Below, in pieces: positions 10,423 through 19,597 of a stretch of DNA of 64,000 nucleotides (position 1 is the stretch's first letter; every line of letters starts with the position of its first letter). The position numbers and the translations under genes were made by a program. This DNA is from Pseudodesulfovibrio sp. (lineage in GTDB: Bacteria; Desulfobacterota; Desulfovibrionia; Desulfovibrionales; Desulfovibrionaceae): assembly GCA_016744135.1 (NCBI GenBank), contig JADGEX010000002.1, positions 434,001 through 498,000 of the forward strand, read 5' to 3'. A model generated the notes under the pieces. The model had not been told where the DNA came from. It was given only the letters and a program-made list of their open reading frames with translations, and did not search any database.

Positions 10423-10678
10423 TGTGTACCCAACTCCAAAAAAATATAAAGAATAATGAATAGAGCGATCGTTCGCCCTGTGAAATAAGCGAGAGGAAAT
10501 TAAAGCGCGCGAGCCCTTCACAACCAATAATCATTTCACCCATTGTCAGTGAAATCCGTTGATATACCGGACGCATCCCCATGAACGCCACTGACCCCTA
10601 TGGTAAATTGACTTACGCTTTGAGGTAGTAGTCGTCAAGAAAAAAGGCAACAAAGTATAGAATGTCTTAGATTTATAT

Positions 10679-10978
10679 TTAGAGTATGAATTTCATATCG
10701 TTGAAAATTTTGTCTGCATCATAGAGCCCTGGATATTTTGCTGCAATGGAATCCATTGTCGAATAATAATTGTCCCATCCAGCGGCTTCGGCAACCTTCT
10801 TTTTATCCACGAAAATTTTGAAGGTGGTACCTCTTGGGCATTTTGTCAGATTGATTTCAAGTACACCATTGGGTGTCATTTCGGTCCAGAAGGCGGACCA
10901 TGCAGTCCGATCTCCTTCCGTTTTTTTGTATTTTTCGAAATAGGCTTCGAAAATGTGTTCGATATCCGCTCGTTCCAT
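10679..10978 (-). CDS. Small conserved-looking protein of unknown function
   Basis: A 99-residue, soluble, acidic-basic mixed protein without signal peptide. I do not recognise a family. The start MERADIEHIF has a strong GGGAGG just upstream, well better than the earlier in-frame starts. It is the last gene of a three-gene minus-strand operon, starting 16 bases after the sialidase-like gene stop, so it may work with that protein or with the PaaK-like ligase. Confidence 0.65.
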   Translation of the reverse strand: MERADIEHIFEAYFEKYKKTEGDRTAWSAFWTEMTPNGVLEINLTKCPRGTTFKIFVDKKKVAEAAGWDNYYSTMDSIAAKYPGLYDADKIFNDMKFIL

Positions 10979-10994
10979 GGCGTACCTCCCGTTT

Positions 10995-12539
10995 TCAGTC
11001 CGTAGTGAAGTCGTCCAGTGTGAACCATGTCCCTGCGATGTGGCTCGAATGGAGCGGCTCATATTCTGCCTCGGTTCCGCCACCGTGATGGTAAGCGCAG
11101 AAAAAAGTTCCGTCTTTGAGCCTTGTCCAGCCGGAATATCCGAAATCCGGTGCTGCTGCGTGTCGATCATTGCGCAATTCAAGGACATGGTCGCGTACCC
11201 AGTGGTCAGGCAGTCCGTTTTCAGCCTTCCAGTGCCAAGTATATTTTCTTTCGTACGCAGGTTCCATGATATTTAGGTTCACACGTCGCCATATGCAGTC
11301 CACACCGTTGTCCTCAAAAGGATAGGGAGCACCGAACATGATGGGCCGCGTTTCAGCGTGGTCCGGGTCAACGGAAATAGCCGCTGCTTTTGTGTCGTTG
11401 ACGTGCAGGGTCACGATCCCATCGGCGTAATGAAAGCGGATACGGTTGAATTGTCCCGTTGGAAGAGGGGTGGAAAAAGATTCTTTCGCGTCCGGGGTTA
11501 TGTTTCCTGGTGTGAGCCGCCACCATGTTCCAAAGCGAATGCCGCATCCATTAGTGTCAGCCGTGTCGACTCTGACTTCGGCTTCCAGTGTTGCAGTGGC
11601 CGTGCGTGGATCAGTCATGGGACGGAGTGCATAGCGAACAACGGACTCGCTGCCCGGTGTGTTGTGGATACGCATGCCGTCCTGCGTGAATGTTGGGTTG
11701 TTTAGATCTGCTGCAAGTCCGTGGACCCTGAAGCCGGACATTAGTTCATTCACGGTACCGCTCCATGCTGAGGTTCCCCAGTCCGGTCCTACATTTCGGT
11801 AGGTGACGAGGAGTCGTCCATCAGGAAGCAGTCCCATGGTCGGTCGATGTCCCATCAGTGGAGTGTCTACCGGGGCGGACCATGACGCGCCGTTATCCGT
11901 ACTGATTGAACAGTACATCGGTTCGAATACGAAACTGTTTTCTCGCATGAGAGCGAGGATACACCCATTTGGCAATCTGGTCATGGATGCTTCACATAGG
12001 ACCAGATTACGATGCTCGGCAAGGATGGAATGTGTGGCCCAATTCAGGCCGTGATCTTTAGAGCGGAAGATCATCTGTTGTGTGGGAGGCTGACGAATGG
12101 CGGGATGCTCTTCGCTGCCGAGATGACGATGGCCGGTGGTTAGTAAAACATTATTGTCGAGGTTCATGATTCGGTCATGCATGTCGTGAGTCAGACCGGT
12201 TGTCGGGAATGGGATCCATGAACGCCCGTTGTTGAGGCTGCGATGAAAAATGCGGGAGCTGTCCGAAATAATCAGTTGGTTGTCTGATGCCATGTAGAGG
12301 CGAGGACAATGGCTTGTTGGCGAATCCAGATAAATCGGTTCAGACCATGTTTTCCCGTTGTCCCGACTTGTTTTAACGACAAGGACGCGACTGGTGGGCC
12401 TGACATGTTTGTCTGCTTCGTTGTATGCAACTACCAACGATTCTTTGCCAGTGCGGATCACATCAGGAAAGGCAATATATCGGCCCGGCCTGCGGTCGAT
12501 GACCACATGGCGGGTGGGATCGTCGGACAGACTGGGCAT
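10995..12539 (-). CDS. Sialidase-like (BNR/Asp-box) six-bladed propeller protein
   Basis: A 514-residue protein with four Asp-box motifs (SRDNGKTW, SLNNGRSW, SKDHGLNW, STDNGASW) typical of the sialidase superfamily. After the propeller, residues of about 300-430 look like an inserted beta-sandwich (concanavalin-like) module. No signal peptide is visible, so it should be cytoplasmic, which is odd for a sialidase. An N-terminal Arg of an FRIP-type motif is not obvious, so I call the fold and not the activity. It begins 15 bases after the PaaK-like gene and probably shares its transcript. Confidence 0.7.
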   Translation of the reverse strand: MPSLSDDPTRHVVIDRRPGRYIAFPDVIRTGKESLVVAYNEADKHVRPTSRVLVVKTSRDNGKTWSEPIYLDSPTSHCPRLYMASDNQLIISDSSRIFHRSLNNGRSWIPFPTTGLTHDMHDRIMNLDNNVLLTTGHRHLGSEEHPAIRQPPTQQMIFRSKDHGLNWATHSILAEHRNLVLCEASMTRLPNGCILALMRENSFVFEPMYCSISTDNGASWSAPVDTPLMGHRPTMGLLPDGRLLVTYRNVGPDWGTSAWSGTVNELMSGFRVHGLAADLNNPTFTQDGMRIHNTPGSESVVRYALRPMTDPRTATATLEAEVRVDTADTNGCGIRFGTWWRLTPGNITPDAKESFSTPLPTGQFNRIRFHYADGIVTLHVNDTKAAAISVDPDHAETRPIMFGAPYPFEDNGVDCIWRRVNLNIMEPAYERKYTWHWKAENGLPDHWVRDHVLELRNDRHAAAPDFGYSGWTRLKDGTFFCAYHHGGGTEAEYEPLHSSHIAGTWFTLDDFTTD

Positions 12540-12554
12540 GTTTTGTAGTCTGCC

Positions 12555-13844
12555 TTATTCTTCGCCGCGTTCGTCCTGTACGCGCTTTGTCTTGGCAAAA
12601 CTGCGCGGCAGTTCTCCCGGATTTAAAATACGGACATCACTACGCACCAGAATGTGTTTGCGAATTTCAGTGGATAACTTTTGGGCGAGGTGTTCATTGT
12701 CCGAGACATTCGCTTCGGGTGTCCGTTCTACATCCACGGCCATATGGTCCAGTCCGTCGCGACGGGTCAGGGAAATCTTGTATTCTGCGGAAAGGTCGTT
12801 GAATTCTTCCAGCACTGAACCAATTTGGCCGGGGTAGATATTTACGCCACGGAAGATGAACATGTCGTCGGAGCGCCCCATGATCTTGTCGATACGCGGC
12901 ATGGTTACACCGCAGGCACAATCGCCGGCAATTTTTCTGGTCAGGTCGTGGGTACGGTATCGGATGAGCGGAGAGGCTTCCTTTTGCAGGGAGGTCACGA
13001 CCATTTCACCGACTTCGCCGGGGGCTACCGGCTCTAGGGTCTCCGGGTCCAATATCTCCATGATGTAGCGGTCTGCCCAATAGTGGATGCCGTCATGGGC
13101 CTGACATTCCAGACCGGTTCCTGGACCGTAGAGTTCGGTCATGCCGATGATGTCGAAGCTGTCTTCCAGTCCGAGGGCTTCTTCGAACTGACGGCGCATT
13201 TTGGGAGTATGAGTTTCAGAGCCGAATATCGCTTTTTTCAGGGCTATCTGTTCGAAGATCCCTTGTTTCTGGACTTCTTCGCCCATGAGAAGGGCCATTG
13301 ATGCCGTAGAGCAAAGGCAAGTGGATTTTAGATCAGTGAGCATCTGGAGTTGAATTTCCAGCAGACCGGGACCAACAGGCAGTGCCATGGCACCAAAACG
13401 TTCGCAACCGAGCTGGAAGCCTGCTCCGGCGGTCCACAAACCATATCCTACACAAATCTGGATACGATCTTCGATGGTCAGTCCGGCCAGTTCGTAGCAT
13501 CGGGCAAACATGTCCCGCCAGATATCGATGTCTTTTTGGGTATAGGCAAGAATCTTTCGTTTGCCTGTGGTTCCGCTGGAGCCGTGGATACGGACGACAT
13601 CTGATTCTGGTACGGAGAGCAAGGGCATGGGATAGCCGTTTTTCAGATCGTCCGCCGTGGTGAACGGAAGTTTTTGGAGGTCGTCCAAAGATGTAATGTC
13701 ACCGGGTTTCATCCCGACGTCATTCAATCGAGCCTGATAAAATGGGCTATTGGCGTAAGCGTGGGCCGTGGTCCATTTTAGTCCTTCAAGTTGGATGTCG
13801 GCGATCTGTTCTTCTGTCAGATGTGGAATAAAACGATGGTCCAT
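12555..13844 (-). CDS. Phenylacetate-CoA ligase-like adenylating enzyme
   Basis: A 429-residue member of the PaaK branch of the ANL superfamily, which activates an aryl or alkyl carboxylate with ATP and transfers it to CoA. The ATP loop HGSSGTTGKRK, the motif GMTELYGPG, and the hinge/C-terminal part around MGRSDDMFIFRGVNIYP are all present. Length is normal for PaaK. The start follows GGGAG closely. It heads an operon with the sialidase-like gene and a small protein. In anaerobes PaaK homologues activate phenylacetate, or indoleacetate; the substrate here is not known. Confidence 0.88.
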   Translation of the reverse strand: MDHRFIPHLTEEQIADIQLEGLKWTTAHAYANSPFYQARLNDVGMKPGDITSLDDLQKLPFTTADDLKNGYPMPLLSVPESDVVRIHGSSGTTGKRKILAYTQKDIDIWRDMFARCYELAGLTIEDRIQICVGYGLWTAGAGFQLGCERFGAMALPVGPGLLEIQLQMLTDLKSTCLCSTASMALLMGEEVQKQGIFEQIALKKAIFGSETHTPKMRRQFEEALGLEDSFDIIGMTELYGPGTGLECQAHDGIHYWADRYIMEILDPETLEPVAPGEVGEMVVTSLQKEASPLIRYRTHDLTRKIAGDCACGVTMPRIDKIMGRSDDMFIFRGVNIYPGQIGSVLEEFNDLSAEYKISLTRRDGLDHMAVDVERTPEANVSDNEHLAQKLSTEIRKHILVRSDVRILNPGELPRSFAKTKRVQDERGEE

Positions 13845-13975
13845 GCGTGGCTCCCTTAATGCGTTCTGTCTGCCATCCTCTTGTGTCGGGTTGTGAAATC
13901 CGATAGTTCATAGGATGCTGCTCTCGCGGTATTCATGCAGTAAAAACGGCAACTCTTCAAGTGCCGAGGGGCATT

Positions 13976-14758
13976 ATGGACGCTATTCCCACATGGATTT
14001 TTTATCTGGCTGCCGGAGTCATCGGTCTGGAACTCGGTAGCCTGACCACCATATTCATTCAACGGTGGATCGATGAGGTACCCATTCTCAAGCCGGGCGG
14101 ATCCCGTTGTCCTTCGTGTGAACATAAACTCGGGATGCTTGATACCATTCCACTTTTGAGTTTTATTGTGCTCAAAGGACGGTGTCGCCATTGCGACGAG
14201 TTCATTGGCGGCCAGTACATGCTGGTCGAGCTTTCCTGCATGGCGTGGGCTTTGGCCTCGGCTTACCGTTTCGGTCTGTCCCCGGAGTGGGGTGTATACT
14301 TGATTCTTGGTGTCATGCTTATTGCCGGAAGTTTTATCGATTTTGAAACGTTCCTTTTACCTGATCGTATTACACTGGGTGGAACCTGTATAGTTCTCGT
14401 AGCCAGTTTTTTTCTTGAGAACGGCGTGGGATGGCAAAGTACTTTTCTTGGGGCAGTGGCCGGTGCCGGTGCCTTTTGGGTTCTGCAACAGGGGTATCGA
14501 CTGTTGCGCAAAGAGGAAGGACTGGGTACAGGCGACGTCAAACTTATGGCTATGATCGGCGGAATGACCGGATTGGCGGGATTACCTCTGACCATTTTTG
14601 TTGGTTCGGTGTCCGGTATGATTGGCAGTCTTTATTATACGATTCGTCCCGGCACGGATGGCATACGCGGGAAGGTGCCATACGGTCCGTTTCTTAGCCT
14701 CGGGTGTATGGTGTATCTTTTGTATGGCAAAGAAATCATGGCTTGGTGGAATGTATGA
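13976..14758 (+). CDS. pilD: Prepilin peptidase (A24 family)
   Basis: A 260-residue polytopic membrane aspartyl protease that cleaves and N-methylates type IV prepilins or type II pseudopilins. It has the N-terminal methylase part with two zinc-binding CxxC pairs (CPSC and CRHC), the first catalytic Asp in FIDFETFLLPD, and the GxGD motif in GTGDVKL. A GTG five codons upstream is possible, but ATG 13976 has GAGGGG before it. No pilin genes are nearby. Its stop overlaps the start of the next gene (ATGA), so the two are translationally coupled. Confidence 0.92.
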   Translation: MDAIPTWIFYLAAGVIGLELGSLTTIFIQRWIDEVPILKPGGSRCPSCEHKLGMLDTIPLLSFIVLKGRCRHCDEFIGGQYMLVELSCMAWALASAYRFGLSPEWGVYLILGVMLIAGSFIDFETFLLPDRITLGGTCIVLVASFFLENGVGWQSTFLGAVAGAGAFWVLQQGYRLLRKEEGLGTGDVKLMAMIGGMTGLAGLPLTIFVGSVSGMIGSLYYTIRPGTDGIRGKVPYGPFLSLGCMVYLLYGKEIMAWWNV

Positions 14759-15759
14759 TCAGACATGCTGCGTTGTACCTTGTTATGATTATGAGTTGTC
14801 TATTCTGTTTTCAACCTGCTTGTGCTGCAGAGACTTTTTTGCTTGATCAATGGGACTGGACCAGTGGCGGCGAGGTGTCAGAGGATAGTTGGCTTAAAAT
14901 GTCCGCGGCCTCAACTCCAGTCAAGAAACCTGAATATTTTCCTATAGACGACCCGTATGAGGAAGATCACAAACCCGTGGAGCCGTCCACTCGGCTGTTG
15001 CCCATATGGGGGGATGAAGCTCGGGCCAAGGGGTATGAACTTCCTCTGCCTTTCGGGTTGAGTATTACCAGTCTGGTACAGCGGCAGGAACCGAAGATTG
15101 AAAATCTCAAGTTTGGATTCGGTGATCCCACAGCGAGACCGGGGATTGATCTTGAGGGGTCCGAAGTGATCAGCGCGACCATGCTGGGCAGAGCCGATGT
15201 CTGGTTATTCCCGTTTCTCAATGTGTATGGTTTCGCCGGAGTTATCGCAGGGCATGCGGATATCCGTGTGAACGTGGCCGGGTTTACACTTGGGGGTACT
15301 GTCATTGATGATTTTCAGTTGGATATTGACAGCGACTACACGGGGTATACCGGTGGGCTCGGTTTGACTCTTGCCGGTGGCTACAAGCAATATTTTGGGT
15401 CACTAGATATGAATATGGCTAGAACCGAGCTTGATTTTCTCCATGGAGAAATCGAAACATATACCGTCACTCCGAGGATTGGTATTCTTGTGGATTCGGA
15501 AAAGTATGGAAAGGGGAGCTTCTGGGCTGGGGTCATGTATCTTGATCTGGAAGAACGACTACATGGTTCCATTGAAACGAATATTTTGCCTGGTCCAGGG
15601 TCCCGTGAGCTTAATTATGATCTGATTTTTACCACCAAGAATCCATATTCAGTCCTGATGGGCGGCATGTGGGAATTTTCCAAGAGAATGCAGGCGTTGG
15701 TTGAGGTGAGCTATGGTGGGCGGACTAGTTTGACCGGGCAATTCTCGTATCGTTTTTAG
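14755..15759 (+). CDS. Predicted outer-membrane beta-barrel protein
   Basis: A 334-residue exported protein with a clear signal peptide (cleavage after ACAA, near residue 25) and an aromatic C-terminal residue (FSYRF), the hallmark of an outer-membrane barrel recognised by BamA. Many alternating hydrophobic segments rich in Gly and Tyr fit beta strands. I do not recognise the exact family; it looks like an uncharacterised porin-like protein. It starts inside the stop of the prepilin peptidase gene, suggesting a common transcript, though a functional link is not evident. Confidence 0.7.
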   Translation: MIRHAALYLVMIMSCLFCFQPACAAETFLLDQWDWTSGGEVSEDSWLKMSAASTPVKKPEYFPIDDPYEEDHKPVEPSTRLLPIWGDEARAKGYELPLPFGLSITSLVQRQEPKIENLKFGFGDPTARPGIDLEGSEVISATMLGRADVWLFPFLNVYGFAGVIAGHADIRVNVAGFTLGGTVIDDFQLDIDSDYTGYTGGLGLTLAGGYKQYFGSLDMNMARTELDFLHGEIETYTVTPRIGILVDSEKYGKGSFWAGVMYLDLEERLHGSIETNILPGPGSRELNYDLIFTTKNPYSVLMGGMWEFSKRMQALVEVSYGGRTSLTGQFSYRF

Positions 15760-15771
15760 GTTTGGGACGTA

Positions 15772-15802
15772 AGAAAGCCGCCCGAGGATGACAGGCGGTT
15801 TC
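15772..15802 (+). terminator. Likely terminator after the barrel gene
   Basis: An imperfect hairpin (AAGCCGCC against GGCGGTTT) lies about 15 bases past the stop. The stem is short and the T run is broken, so this is a modest call. Confidence 0.4.
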
Positions 15803-15836
15803 CTTTGCAGTCACCGAAAAGTGGCCGTGGGCGGAG

Positions 15837-16619
15837 TTAACGCCCCCGATCCGGGTTGGAGACGACCAGCATTGGTGCTACTATTTGTTTTTTTGTGGCG
15901 ACAGGGCGAGAACGTTTGCTCTTGGGTTTTTTCTTAGGCGGTGGGGCAATAGTTTTATCGGGTGAAGGCGTGAGGCCTGCCACCATGATGTGCGGTTCCG
16001 GTCCTGCGTTTTCCTGATGATAAAGATAAGAGACAACCCGGTCGATGCCATCCACGCTGAGAGCGTGTGACATGATCCGATCACGTTCCTCTTTTCCCTT
16101 GATGACTCCGAGCAGAATCATGTCTCCATGGACAATTTCGACTTCGATGGGTGTACTTGTTACTTCGAAATCGGCCATGAGCTGTGTTTGAAGGTCCGCA
16201 TACTTGGCCTGCTCATGGAAATATTCGTTTTCTTCCATGTCCTTGCGGAGATAAAGACAGCTGATGATAGCCCGCTTCCCTTTCACGTTGTCAGCGCATT
16301 CATAGATATACCTGAGTTGTTCTTGGGAATCGTATTCCCCGACAAGGTAAAGCTTCCCGAAATAACTGTATGTGGTGATTTGTCCGGCCCTGACTTCTTT
16401 GCTTTTGTACAGTTCCGCTTGAGCGTGGCCTGCTATGATGGCATCCATCATCTGCTGTTTAGTTGTTCGTTCATCCACGGCAGTGGCATACATGGACTGG
16501 CTGCCACCCACGAGTGATGAGACGTATGCCGGTGCACCGGGGATGAGCCCGATGCCAAACGGCACCGCGGCACACCCCGGTGAAAGGAAGATTACGAGTA
16601 TGAGAATTGCTTTTTTCAC
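15837..16619 (-). CDS. BON-domain lipoprotein
   Basis: About 260 residues, starting with GTG (VKKAILILVIFL), a short hydrophobic signal and a lipobox-like end LSPGC, so it is probably lipidated and held in the outer membrane or periplasm. Two BON-like modules follow (about residues 55-130 and 140-210, with YLVGEYDS and DMILLGVIKG cores), then a Pro/Lys-rich tail. This resembles DolP/YraP and OsmY, which bind anionic phospholipids and help envelope integrity. The frame is open further upstream, but there it crosses the long inverted repeat and has no signal peptide. Confidence 0.75.
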   Translation of the reverse strand: MKKAILILVIFLSPGCAAVPFGIGLIPGAPAYVSSLVGGSQSMYATAVDERTTKQQMMDAIIAGHAQAELYKSKEVRAGQITTYSYFGKLYLVGEYDSQEQLRYIYECADNVKGKRAIISCLYLRKDMEENEYFHEQAKYADLQTQLMADFEVTSTPIEVEIVHGDMILLGVIKGKEERDRIMSHALSVDGIDRVVSYLYHQENAGPEPHIMVAGLTPSPDKTIAPPPKKKPKSKRSRPVATKKQIVAPMLVVSNPDRGR

Positions 16620-16772
16620 GATGAGTCTTTGCGCCTTTTCCCGTGGGTATGAACTGGTTCCACCTGCTTCCAACGAAGCAAGAATCTTGCCATAGGGGAA
16701 CCCTTTTGAATAAAAGGCCAAAAGACTTAGAGTCTCAAAGGTTTTGCAATAATTGTCTTTTTGTTGATTAAA

Positions 16773-16846
16773 ACAAATACTCCATAAAAAATAGACTTCG
16801 CCCACTCACAGGAATGGGCGAAGTCTATTTTTTATGGAGTATTTGT
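16773..16846. terminator. Very long perfect inverted repeat, 32-base arms
   Basis: Arms 16773-16804 and 16815-16846 are perfectly complementary with a 10-base spacer. The inner 13 pairs (TAGACTTCGCCCA) next to a T6 run form a normal strong terminator for the glycosyltransferase gene, whose stop is only eight bases away. The extra outer arm (ATACTCCATAAA and more) is unusual for a terminator. Confidence 0.8.
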
Positions 16847-16853
16847 AGAAACT

Positions 16854-18437
16854 CTAATATTTCCCGAGTCCGAGTTGCGGCCAGTATCCGTTGTATCCTT
16901 TACAGATGATCAGGGTAAATTTCCTGGCTGGCTGACCATTGAAGCTCGACTCGTAGAAAATGGGTTCACTCACGGAGTCGAACATTTTTTCAAGCTCTGC
17001 GATACGGCCTTTTTGAAAGCGTTTGCGCACCATAATTCCGTCCCACCCGAGCTGGCCGTTGGCTTCCGGGTTGGGCCAGAGGTCATACTGATTCATACGT
17101 CGGTTATCAGTCCATGGGCAGTAGGTGATGGGTTGGCCCGGAATGTAGAAGGCGAGTTCCGAGGTAAAACCGTAGTTGTCGCTCATGGCAAAGACTTTGG
17201 CGGGGTCGTTAAATTCTGTTTGGGTCAGTTGTTCGATTTTTGTGCCGAGATCTTCCCATCCTTTGAGTCGGTGGGTGGGGTTCAAATTGTCTGGGACCGG
17301 CAGAATTGGTGCAACGTAGATCAAGCCCGTTACAGCGATTGCGGTTGTGACAAGTATAAATTTGCCGCGCATTTTGCGATTGGGAGCGTGCCACCATGCG
17401 TGTAGCCCCATGCCACCGAGCAGGGCACCAGCCATGAAAGCCACCGCAGTCCAGTTGGCTTCTACTTTTGAGAAAAGCGCTTTGAAAGTAATAATCGCCC
17501 AGAGTGGCCAGAAAAACAGGACCGATTGGAGGTCACGTCTGTATTTTGCATCGAACGCGCCGACTGGGCCGACAAAGGATTTACCCAATGCTTTTTTACT
17601 GCCCATCAGGATGAAGATGAACCACCAGGGAGCGAGCAGGCCAATCTGTGCGCCGAGCATTTCAAGGAATGGCATGAAGCGAACGGAAAATTCTCTGCCA
17701 ACGCCTGTGGAGAGTTTGGCCACATGTTTATAGGCCACCCAGTCGTTGTGCATATTCCATAATATGATGGGAGCAAGGCCGACAATCGTACCGATGAGAG
17801 AGGCCAGGAAAAAGCGTCTCCAAAAGCGGGATGGCATTTGGCCGCGCAATTGTAAAATCAGGGCGTAGATAATGCCAAGTCCCAAGAAGCTGAGCATCAT
17901 GTATTTTGCGAGAATGCCGATTGCCATACATAATCCAAGAATGACGAAAGGCCAGTTGGATGGCGTGGAGTCCGGAGTGTTTCGTGTGGCGGCAGCCAGA
18001 GCAAAGAAGGCGACCGTCCAGCAGAAAATCAGGGGGTTATCCGTTGTAGCGAGGATGCCCAATCCATTCAGAAGCGGCATGGTGGCAGCAACTAACAGGA
18101 CAAATATGGCCATGGAATATTCCCGCCATATTCTGGACACACCTATGTATAGGGCGGCTTGAATACCTGTCATGCCGATGATTGAGCCGAACCTGACACC
18201 CAGTTCCGTATTGCCGAACACCTCGGTCCAAGCGGCGATCATCCATGCGATGAGCGGTCCCTTGGAATAATAGGATAACTGTGGGCGACGAATCCAATCC
18301 CAGTACTGAGCCTCATCCTGTACCAGATTGAGCTGGCCGGAATCGACGAACCAGTAGCGGACGGCAAAGGACAGGGCAATGATCACAAGTGCGATCAGGT
18401 CCCGTGTGGGAGAATATGTATTTTTAGGCGAAGTCAT
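16854..18437 (-). CDS. GT39/ArnT-like membrane glycosyltransferase
   Basis: A 527-residue integral membrane protein with about ten to twelve hydrophobic segments and the dolichol-phosphate-mannose transferase (PMT_2) signature: the acidic pair in the first loop (LVQDEAQYWDW, Asp-Glu) and YYSKGPLIAWMIA. These enzymes move a sugar from a polyprenyl phosphate to lipid A, protein or cell-surface polymer on the outer face of the inner membrane. The C-terminal 150 residues are a soluble periplasmic part. The start MTSPKN is chosen over an unlikely longer frame. There is no strong ribosome site. The acceptor is unknown. Confidence 0.85.
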   Translation of the reverse strand: MTSPKNTYSPTRDLIALVIIALSFAVRYWFVDSGQLNLVQDEAQYWDWIRRPQLSYYSKGPLIAWMIAAWTEVFGNTELGVRFGSIIGMTGIQAALYIGVSRIWREYSMAIFVLLVAATMPLLNGLGILATTDNPLIFCWTVAFFALAAATRNTPDSTPSNWPFVILGLCMAIGILAKYMMLSFLGLGIIYALILQLRGQMPSRFWRRFFLASLIGTIVGLAPIILWNMHNDWVAYKHVAKLSTGVGREFSVRFMPFLEMLGAQIGLLAPWWFIFILMGSKKALGKSFVGPVGAFDAKYRRDLQSVLFFWPLWAIITFKALFSKVEANWTAVAFMAGALLGGMGLHAWWHAPNRKMRGKFILVTTAIAVTGLIYVAPILPVPDNLNPTHRLKGWEDLGTKIEQLTQTEFNDPAKVFAMSDNYGFTSELAFYIPGQPITYCPWTDNRRMNQYDLWPNPEANGQLGWDGIMVRKRFQKGRIAELEKMFDSVSEPIFYESSFNGQPARKFTLIICKGYNGYWPQLGLGKY

Positions 18438-18496
18438 GATGAGGACAGGTATATTATATATACCCGCCTTGGCAAGAAGGAAGCAGAGGAGCCTTC

Positions 18497-18545
18497 GGCG
18501 CAACCCTATCCCCCCTCCCAAACTTTATGGATGCGCTTCGCGTAG
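18497..18545 (-). repeat. Partial copy of the dispersed intergenic repeat
   Basis: Read on the minus strand this holds the small palindrome GCGAAGCGC, then ATAAAGTTTGGGAGGGG, then GCGCCGAAGGC, the left half of the repeat seen complete at 51479-51603. It lies just upstream of the glycosyltransferase gene. Confidence 0.5.
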
Positions 18546-18602
18546 GGGACCTTTGTGCAGGGGATAGTTTTCTCTTTTGAGTTATACTATCTAATTGCGA
18601 AT

Positions 18603-18695
18603 ATTCCGCCAAAGGCGGCACTAAAAAGTTCTGGAAGGGGAGTCCAGAGGGGAAACCTCTTTCAAGAGGTTTCCCCTCTGGCCGCCGGAGGCATT
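18603..18695 (+). repeat. Dispersed intergenic repeat after trpA
   Basis: The modules run in order: CCGCCAAAGGCGG palindrome, AAAAAGTTCTGGA box, a hairpin with arms CCAGAGGGGAAACCTCTT and its complement, then GGCCGCCGGAGGCAT. It ends ten bases past the trpA stop and its hairpin is strong enough to end the trp transcript. Confidence 0.75.
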
Positions 18696-18704
18696 CTTAA
18701 TTCT

Positions 18705-19466
18705 TTATTTCCACGGCTCCATGAATTCATCACTCGACTTGCCGGATTCGACGTGAGTGATGAGCGCGGAACCGAAAACGGCGGCATCCATCAACCCGTC
18801 GAACTCGTCGAGCTGATCGGGATGCTTGATGCCGAAACCGAGGGCGATGGGGATGTCGAAGACTTCCTTGGCCTCGGCCAGTTTTTCTTTGATACGAGTG
18901 GGTAGGGCTTTACGTTGGCCTGTGGTGCCGAGTACGGACACGAAATAACAGAATCCGGACGCATTTTTGGCGTACAGCTTCATGCGTTCTTTGTTCGTGT
19001 TCAGTCCGACAAGGGGGACCAGCGCTACGCCGTGTGGCTCAATGGCATCCTTGACGAACTGGGATTCTTCATGGGGTATGTCTGCGATGATCAGCCCGGA
19101 TACGCCTGCGGCCTCACAATCTTCGCCGAATTTATCCAGTCCGTATTGGTAGACAGGATTCAGGTAACCCATAAGCAGCAGGGCGGCCTTGAACTGTCCC
19201 TTGCGTGCTTTGAGTTCCGTGAGAATCCAGTCGAGGTTGATGCCGTCTTTCAGACATTTCAGCGAGGCCTTTTCCACGACGGGGCCATCGGCCACGGGAT
19301 CGGAAAAGGGCATGCCTATTTCAATGACCGAGGCACCGTCCTTGTCCAGTTCTTCTATTTCCTTCCAGAATTGTTCCCGATTGGGAAATCCTGCCGGGAG
19401 GAATGGAATGAGACCGACCTTGCCTTGCGCGGTGGCCTTTTCAATCTTTATTTGCATTGGATTCAT
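18705..19466 (-). CDS. trpA: Tryptophan synthase alpha chain
   Basis: A 253-residue TIM-barrel protein that splits indole-3-glycerol phosphate into indole and glyceraldehyde 3-phosphate inside the TrpAB complex. The active-site segments are visible: EIGMPFSDPVADGP (catalytic Glu and Asp region), GYLNPVYQYG, and VPLVG. The chain is slightly shorter than E. coli TrpA (268). The ATG at 19466 has GGAG at good distance; a TTG four codons earlier is ignored. It is the last gene of the operon, separated from trpB by 131 bases that hold a hairpin repeat, unlike the overlapping trp genes before it. Confidence 0.95.
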   Translation of the reverse strand: MNPMQIKIEKATAQGKVGLIPFLPAGFPNREQFWKEIEELDKDGASVIEIGMPFSDPVADGPVVEKASLKCLKDGINLDWILTELKARKGQFKAALLLMGYLNPVYQYGLDKFGEDCEAAGVSGLIIADIPHEESQFVKDAIEPHGVALVPLVGLNTNKERMKLYAKNASGFCYFVSVLGTTGQRKALPTRIKEKLAEAKEVFDIPIALGFGIKHPDQLDEFDGLMDAAVFGSALITHVESGKSSDEFMEPWK

Positions 19467-19521
19467 GAATATCTCCAAATTCTATTCTCACAGTAATGAT
19501 TCACTCCAACTTTTTGTTACT

Positions 19522-19597
19522 AACGCGAAGCGCGCCAAAAAGTTTTGGAGATTCCTAAGAACCTTTTTCAAAAGGTTCTTAGGCCGCCGGAGGCATC
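19522..19597 (+). repeat. Dispersed intergenic repeat between trpB and trpA
   Basis: The same modules as after trpA: CGCGAAGCGCG palindrome, AAAAAGTTTTGGA box, hairpin with arms CCTAAGAACCTTTT and its complement, then GGCCGCCGGAGGCAT that touches the trpB stop. It interrupts an otherwise compact run of trp genes and may lower trpA output or protect trpB mRNA ends. Confidence 0.75.
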
